DNA from: an uncultured Oscillospiraceae bacterium | Lineage (GTDB): Bacteria; Bacillota; Clostridia; Oscillospirales; Oscillospiraceae | Direction: 5' to 3' | NCBI GenBank assembly: GCA_910588365.1 | Contig: CAJUQS010000183.1 | Coordinates: forward strand, 1 to 43,194 | Length of the DNA stretch: 43,194 nt | Shown: piece by piece, positions 39,864 to 43,194 of the stretch | How the letters are laid out: each line of letters starts with the position of its first letter | Position numbering within the stretch: position 1 is the first letter of the stretch | Notes under the pieces: generated by a model | Databases searched by the model: none | What the model saw: only the letters and a program-made list of their open reading frames with translations | Told to the model about the DNA's origin: nothing | Made by a program: the position numbers and the translations under genes

Positions 39864-42800
39864 ATGGGCGAACTGGCCATTCGCAGGAACAGGGGGAGCG
39901 CCGTCACCGGCTGCCGGGGGATGGACAAGGCGGAAAAGGCGGAGAAGACGGAGAGCGGCAGTCCGGTCCGAAAGCCGGCGGCGGGCTTTACCGTCTCAGA
40001 GAGCCTGCGGCAGAGGCTGACCAAGAGCAGTCAGGCGGAGAGCCAGTACCGGGAGAGCCGCCGGACCCTGCAAGCGGGAGAGGTCGTACTCTCCAAGGTA
40101 CAGGACTGTCTGGACCGCATCGCGGATCTGGCCAGGGAGTCCGCCGGGGGCGGGGAGCCCGACCGCGCCGGGCTCCAGGCGGAGCTGGAGCGGCTGCAGG
40201 CGGAGATTGACCGCATGGTGGGGTCCGCCTCCATCGACGGCGTGCAGCTGTTCCTGGACGGGGACGTGGAGCTGGACGGCGGGACGGAGGCGCTGCTATA
40301 CGCGATCATGGACGGGGCCGCCGGCGGGCAGAAGGGCGAGCTCCCCAAGTGGCTGACCCAGGGGATGGCTCAGGAGGGCCTCACCCCGGAGCAGATCCTC
40401 TCCGAGCTGGGACTGGACAAAGACGCCAGCGCCTCGGACATTCTGCGGGCCATTGCCGGCCGGCCCCTGGAGAGCGACCCCGTTGCGGGGCGGCTGGCCG
40501 CGTTATACCTGGGCGCGGTCATCGCGGGCAGCACCACTGGACCCCTGGATCTGGACGCGGCCCTGGACGGACTGCGGCAGCTGCTGGAGAAGGTGGCGGG
40601 CGGCGCTGCGCCGGACGAGGCCATTGAGGCGCTGACAGCCGGTGAGTTTACCAGCTTCTCGGACTTCCAGAGCCGCTTCACCGGTGGCACGGCCCCGGGG
40701 CTCGACACGTTCCTGGTCAATCTGCTGCTGTCCGGCGGCGACAACCCCCTCCTGTCCGGCTCCCCCCTTCTGAACCTTCTGGCGGGGGCCGGGGGGATGG
40801 ATCTGGATCTCCTGATGGCACTTCTGAACACCACCCAGACTCCGGCGTCCAATGCGGAGGCCGGCGCCCCATCGCCCCTCCCCGCTCCCCTCACGCCGGA
40901 CGGCGCGGCGAGGGAGGCCCCCGCCCCCCCTGCCGCCCAGCAGATCGGGAGCGCCCTGGCGGAGGGCGAGGGCCTTCCCGGCGTGTCCCTCAACGCCGGT
41001 ACCGGCGCTTTGACGGTGGACAGCGCGGCGGATGTCACCATCCGCGGGACGGGGCAGGAACCCCAGGCGGTCACAATCACCGGCACCGGCACCGTGACCC
41101 TGCGGAACATGCAGGTATCCGTCCTCACCATTGCCGCCGGGGCCCGGGTCCTCAGCGCCGGCGGGACCGCGCTGGCGGAGGTGGAGCTGCGGGAGGGCGC
41201 GTCCCTCACCCTGGGGGGCAGCGGGCTGATCCGCATCGGCGTACTCCGCGCCGGCGCGTCCAGCGCCATCCGCCTGCTGGACGGCGCGGCGGTACTGGTG
41301 GCGGACCGGGACGGCGGCGCCCCCGCCGCCCTGACGGTGCCCGTAGTCCTGGAGGGTCCCGCCTCCCTGGCGGCCCAGGCGGCCAATGTGCGCGATGCCG
41401 GCGGAAACCGCCTGGAGCCCTTCGACGTGCTCTGGAAGGCGCTGATCCCGGGCTGGAACAGCATCACCTCCCTGGCGGTGGACGGCCGGCAGGCCAGAAT
41501 GGCACTCCTGGGCGGGAACATCCCGGACCCCGTCCGGCTGTGGCTGGCCAAGGGGGACCCCTCCCATGGCTATCCCGCCCACGAGCTGGTCCTGCGGGGC
41601 AGGGACGAATCCGGCCGTCTGAGAACCCGGTACGCCTACCTGCGCTGGAGCCAGCACGCGGGGGCGTTCCAGGAGCTCTCCATGTACCCGAACCCCTTCA
41701 CCGTCACCGGCGGCGAGCCGGGCCGGGACTGGGCCTACGACGAGGCCTCCCACACCCTGCACATCCTGACGCCCCAGGTGACCGCCATCTCCGGCGGGGC
41801 CGGGACGGACGCCAACCAGGCCCCCTTCAGCGGCCGGATCGCCCTGGCCGACAGCATCGGCGCCATGGAGCTGACCCTGGGCGGCGTGGTCTGCCGGGTG
41901 TCCTCCGGCCGGGCGTTCAGCCTGGGCCGGGCAAACGATGTGACGCTGCTGCTGCAGCGCGGGTCCAGCAACCACTTTGAGAGCGGCGCGGGCTGTGCCG
42001 GCATCTCCCTGGGAGACGGGACCTCCCTGCGCATCGACTCCCCCGGCCTCCGCGGCGGGGACGCCGCCGGAACCCTCACCGCCACCGGCGGCGCAGGCGG
42101 CGCGGGCATCGGCCGGGACAGCGGCAGCGGCAGGGACCGGACCAGCCAGATCCTGATCCGCGGCGGCGTGATCACGGCCACCGGCACCGGCGGCGGCGCA
42201 GGCATCGGGGCCGGGAAGCACGGATACATGGGTCCGGTCACCATCGCCGGCGGCGTGGTCACCTCCACCGGGGGTACCGGCGGCGGCGCGGGCATCGGCG
42301 GCGCGCTGGGCGCCCCGGCCGGCGACATCCGCATCCGCGGGGGAACCGTTACCGCCTCGGCGGCCAACCATGCCGCCGCCATTGGCGCTGGCATTCTGGG
42401 CGACAGCGGCGACATCCGCATCGATGGCACCGCGCGGATCGCGAAAGCCCTGGGCGGCGACCCCGGCGCGGATATCGGGGCCTGCCTCTTCGGCGGCTGC
42501 GGGGACGTCTTTATCTCCCGCGGCGCGGACATCGGCAGCGCCAGACTCTGGGCCCGTCCAGGCATCTCGCTGCAGATGGGGGAGGACGCCGTGACCCTGC
42601 CCCAATTCCGGCTCTCCTCCCGGGCGCTGCAATTGAACCGGCTTTGCGTGTCCACCCGTGAGGAGGCCCGCGCCGCCCGGATCACCATTGACGCGGACCG
42701 CCGCTGGGTCTCCCAGATTCAGACGGCGTACAGCGCGCTATACAACCGGCTGGAGCAGAGCTTCGGCGGCATTCCGGGCGCCGGGGAGAAGGCCCCCGTG

Positions 42801-42926
42801 CGGGACGCCGCCTCGGCCAGCACCCTGCTGGAGGATACGCGGCAGTCCATTCTCCTCCAGTCCTCCCAGGCGATGTCCACGCACAGCAGGCGGGACGCCG
42901 GAGACGTCCGGCAGCTGCTGCGGTGA
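39864..42926 (+). CDS. Flagellin-like protein with large beta-helix insertion
   Basis: A 1020-residue protein without signal peptide or wall anchor. Residues 40-130 follow the flagellin N-terminal D1 pattern: AGFTVSESLRQRLTKS, GEVVLSKVQDCLDRIADLAR, then LQAELERLQAEIDRM and DGVQLF in place of FNGxxLL. The last 85 residues match the flagellin C-terminus: VSQIQTAYSALYNRLEQSF, STLLEDTRQSILLQSSQAM, ending VRQLLR. Between them: a helical part (about 140-330), then beta-solenoid-like repeats (about 365-900), with Gly-rich units like GGVITATGTGGGAGIGAG near 735-865, typical of carbohydrate-binding surface beta helices. The first 40 residues do not look like flagellin D0. No flagellar genes are in the window. 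The start is ATG 39864 after AAGGAGG. Confidence 0.75.
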   Translation: MGELAIRRNRGSAVTGCRGMDKAEKAEKTESGSPVRKPAAGFTVSESLRQRLTKSSQAESQYRESRRTLQAGEVVLSKVQDCLDRIADLARESAGGGEPDRAGLQAELERLQAEIDRMVGSASIDGVQLFLDGDVELDGGTEALLYAIMDGAAGGQKGELPKWLTQGMAQEGLTPEQILSELGLDKDASASDILRAIAGRPLESDPVAGRLAALYLGAVIAGSTTGPLDLDAALDGLRQLLEKVAGGAAPDEAIEALTAGEFTSFSDFQSRFTGGTAPGLDTFLVNLLLSGGDNPLLSGSPLLNLLAGAGGMDLDLLMALLNTTQTPASNAEAGAPSPLPAPLTPDGAAREAPAPPAAQQIGSALAEGEGLPGVSLNAGTGALTVDSAADVTIRGTGQEPQAVTITGTGTVTLRNMQVSVLTIAAGARVLSAGGTALAEVELREGASLTLGGSGLIRIGVLRAGASSAIRLLDGAAVLVADRDGGAPAALTVPVVLEGPASLAAQAANVRDAGGNRLEPFDVLWKALIPGWNSITSLAVDGRQARMALLGGNIPDPVRLWLAKGDPSHGYPAHELVLRGRDESGRLRTRYAYLRWSQHAGAFQELSMYPNPFTVTGGEPGRDWAYDEASHTLHILTPQVTAISGGAGTDANQAPFSGRIALADSIGAMELTLGGVVCRVSSGRAFSLGRANDVTLLLQRGSSNHFESGAGCAGISLGDGTSLRIDSPGLRGGDAAGTLTATGGAGGAGIGRDSGSGRDRTSQILIRGGVITATGTGGGAGIGAGKHGYMGPVTIAGGVVTSTGGTGGGAGIGGALGAPAGDIRIRGGTVTASAANHAAAIGAGILGDSGDIRIDGTARIAKALGGDPGADIGACLFGGCGDVFISRGADIGSARLWARPGISLQMGEDAVTLPQFRLSSRALQLNRLCVSTREEARAARITIDADRRWVSQIQTAYSALYNRLEQSFGGIPGAGEKAPVRDAASASTLLEDTRQSILLQSSQAMSTHSRRDAGDVRQLLR

Positions 42927-42932
42927 CGGCGG

Positions 42933-42974
42933 GAGGGCCCCGCGGTCCGGCATTCTCCGGTCCGCGGGGCCCTC
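42933..42974 (+). terminator. Hairpin after the flagellin-like gene
   Basis: A 13-bp stem GAGGGCCCCGCGG/CCGCGGGGCCCTC right after the stop; no T run follows (AATCTCC). Confidence 0.65.
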
Positions 42975-43061
42975 AATCTCCATTCTCTCTATCGGGAAGC
43001 CGCCGGCCGGAATCCCCGGCCCGGACGGCCTTCGCCAGCTTGTGAGGCCAGGCTCTCAGAG

Positions 43062-43194
43062 CCTGTTTAATATCTCAGCGTGTGCGGATTGGCGAGATAG
43101 ATTTTTTGCCCTGCAAGGCAAAAAGCCGCAGCAATCCTGACGGATTGCAAGGATTTTTAACGCAGTCAGGGCGGAAAATATGCCGCCAAGGCGG
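43062..43194. repeat. Hairpin-rich sequence at the right edge
   Basis: No gene is seen. Two stems, TTTTTGCC/GGCAAAAA (43103-43124) and GCAATCC/GGATTGC (43131-43148), are followed by GCAGTCAGGGCGG. The block begins AGAGCCTGTTTAA, resembling the end AGAACCTGTATTT of the family-2 repeat at 26179, so it may be another dispersed element cut by the window edge. Confidence 0.35.

Noticed and set aside
1..43194. tRNA or rRNA genes
   Set aside because: I saw no cloverleaf with a TTCRANNC arm and no rRNA-like conserved stretch, though a covariance search would be needed to be sure.

Overview
The window reads as a chromosome segment of a GC-rich, Gram-positive gut Clostridium of the Oscillospiraceae type (Flavonifractor, Oscillibacter or Lawsonibacter-like). 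This is inferred from protein character: SLH-anchored surface protein, sortase B with Cna-B/DUF7601 adhesin, DUF951, YmdB, ASCH and LURP-one-like proteins, RarA with a DEIQ box, and strong AGGAGG ribosome binding sites. No rRNA, tRNA or CRISPR array is visible.

Layout. (1) 1-5281: a tightly overlapping minus-strand block of small phage or mobile-element genes, with a 5-cytosine DNA methyltransferase cut by the left edge, two radical SAM proteins, an XF1762-type protein, several CxxC proteins and an IS30-like HTH protein at its upstream end. Two minus-strand terminators (5321-5427) separate it from the chromosome. (2) 5466-15310: housekeeping and accessory genes: an SLH-anchored CbiK cobaltochelatase, a MobA/MocA-like nucleotidyltransferase, acetyltransferases, DUF951, an S1 protein, RarA, a LURP-one-like protein, Nth and DapA. 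(3) 15388-21538: a minus-strand F1Fo ATP synthase operon in the order a, c, b, alpha, gamma, beta, epsilon. It has no separate delta gene; the alpha subunit carries about 80 extra N-terminal residues that look like the delta C-terminal domain. (4) 21956-31147: HtrA, asparaginase, a YhaO/SbcD-like nuclease without its ATPase partner, YbaK, a frameshifted ASCH gene, YmdB, a truncated feoB, a short phosphopantetheinyl transferase and an NhaC antiporter. (5) 31812-42926: a surface module with a 2215-residue adhesin, a class B sortase, and a 1020-residue protein with flagellin-like ends around a beta-helix-like middle.

Short repeats are scattered through the chromosomal part. A family with ends reading TATAGCAA..TTGCTATA occurs at 8174-8298 and 27482-27625, with a solo end at 28893-28917. 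Two of these copies supply the last codons and stop of the gene they touch. A second family (24508-24572, 26179-26241) lies next to yhaO and the ASCH gene.

The most unusual items are the delta-alpha ATP synthase fusion, the flagellin/beta-helix chimera beside a sortase-adhesin pair, the surface-anchored CbiK with a self-complementary leader, and repeat-associated gene truncation.
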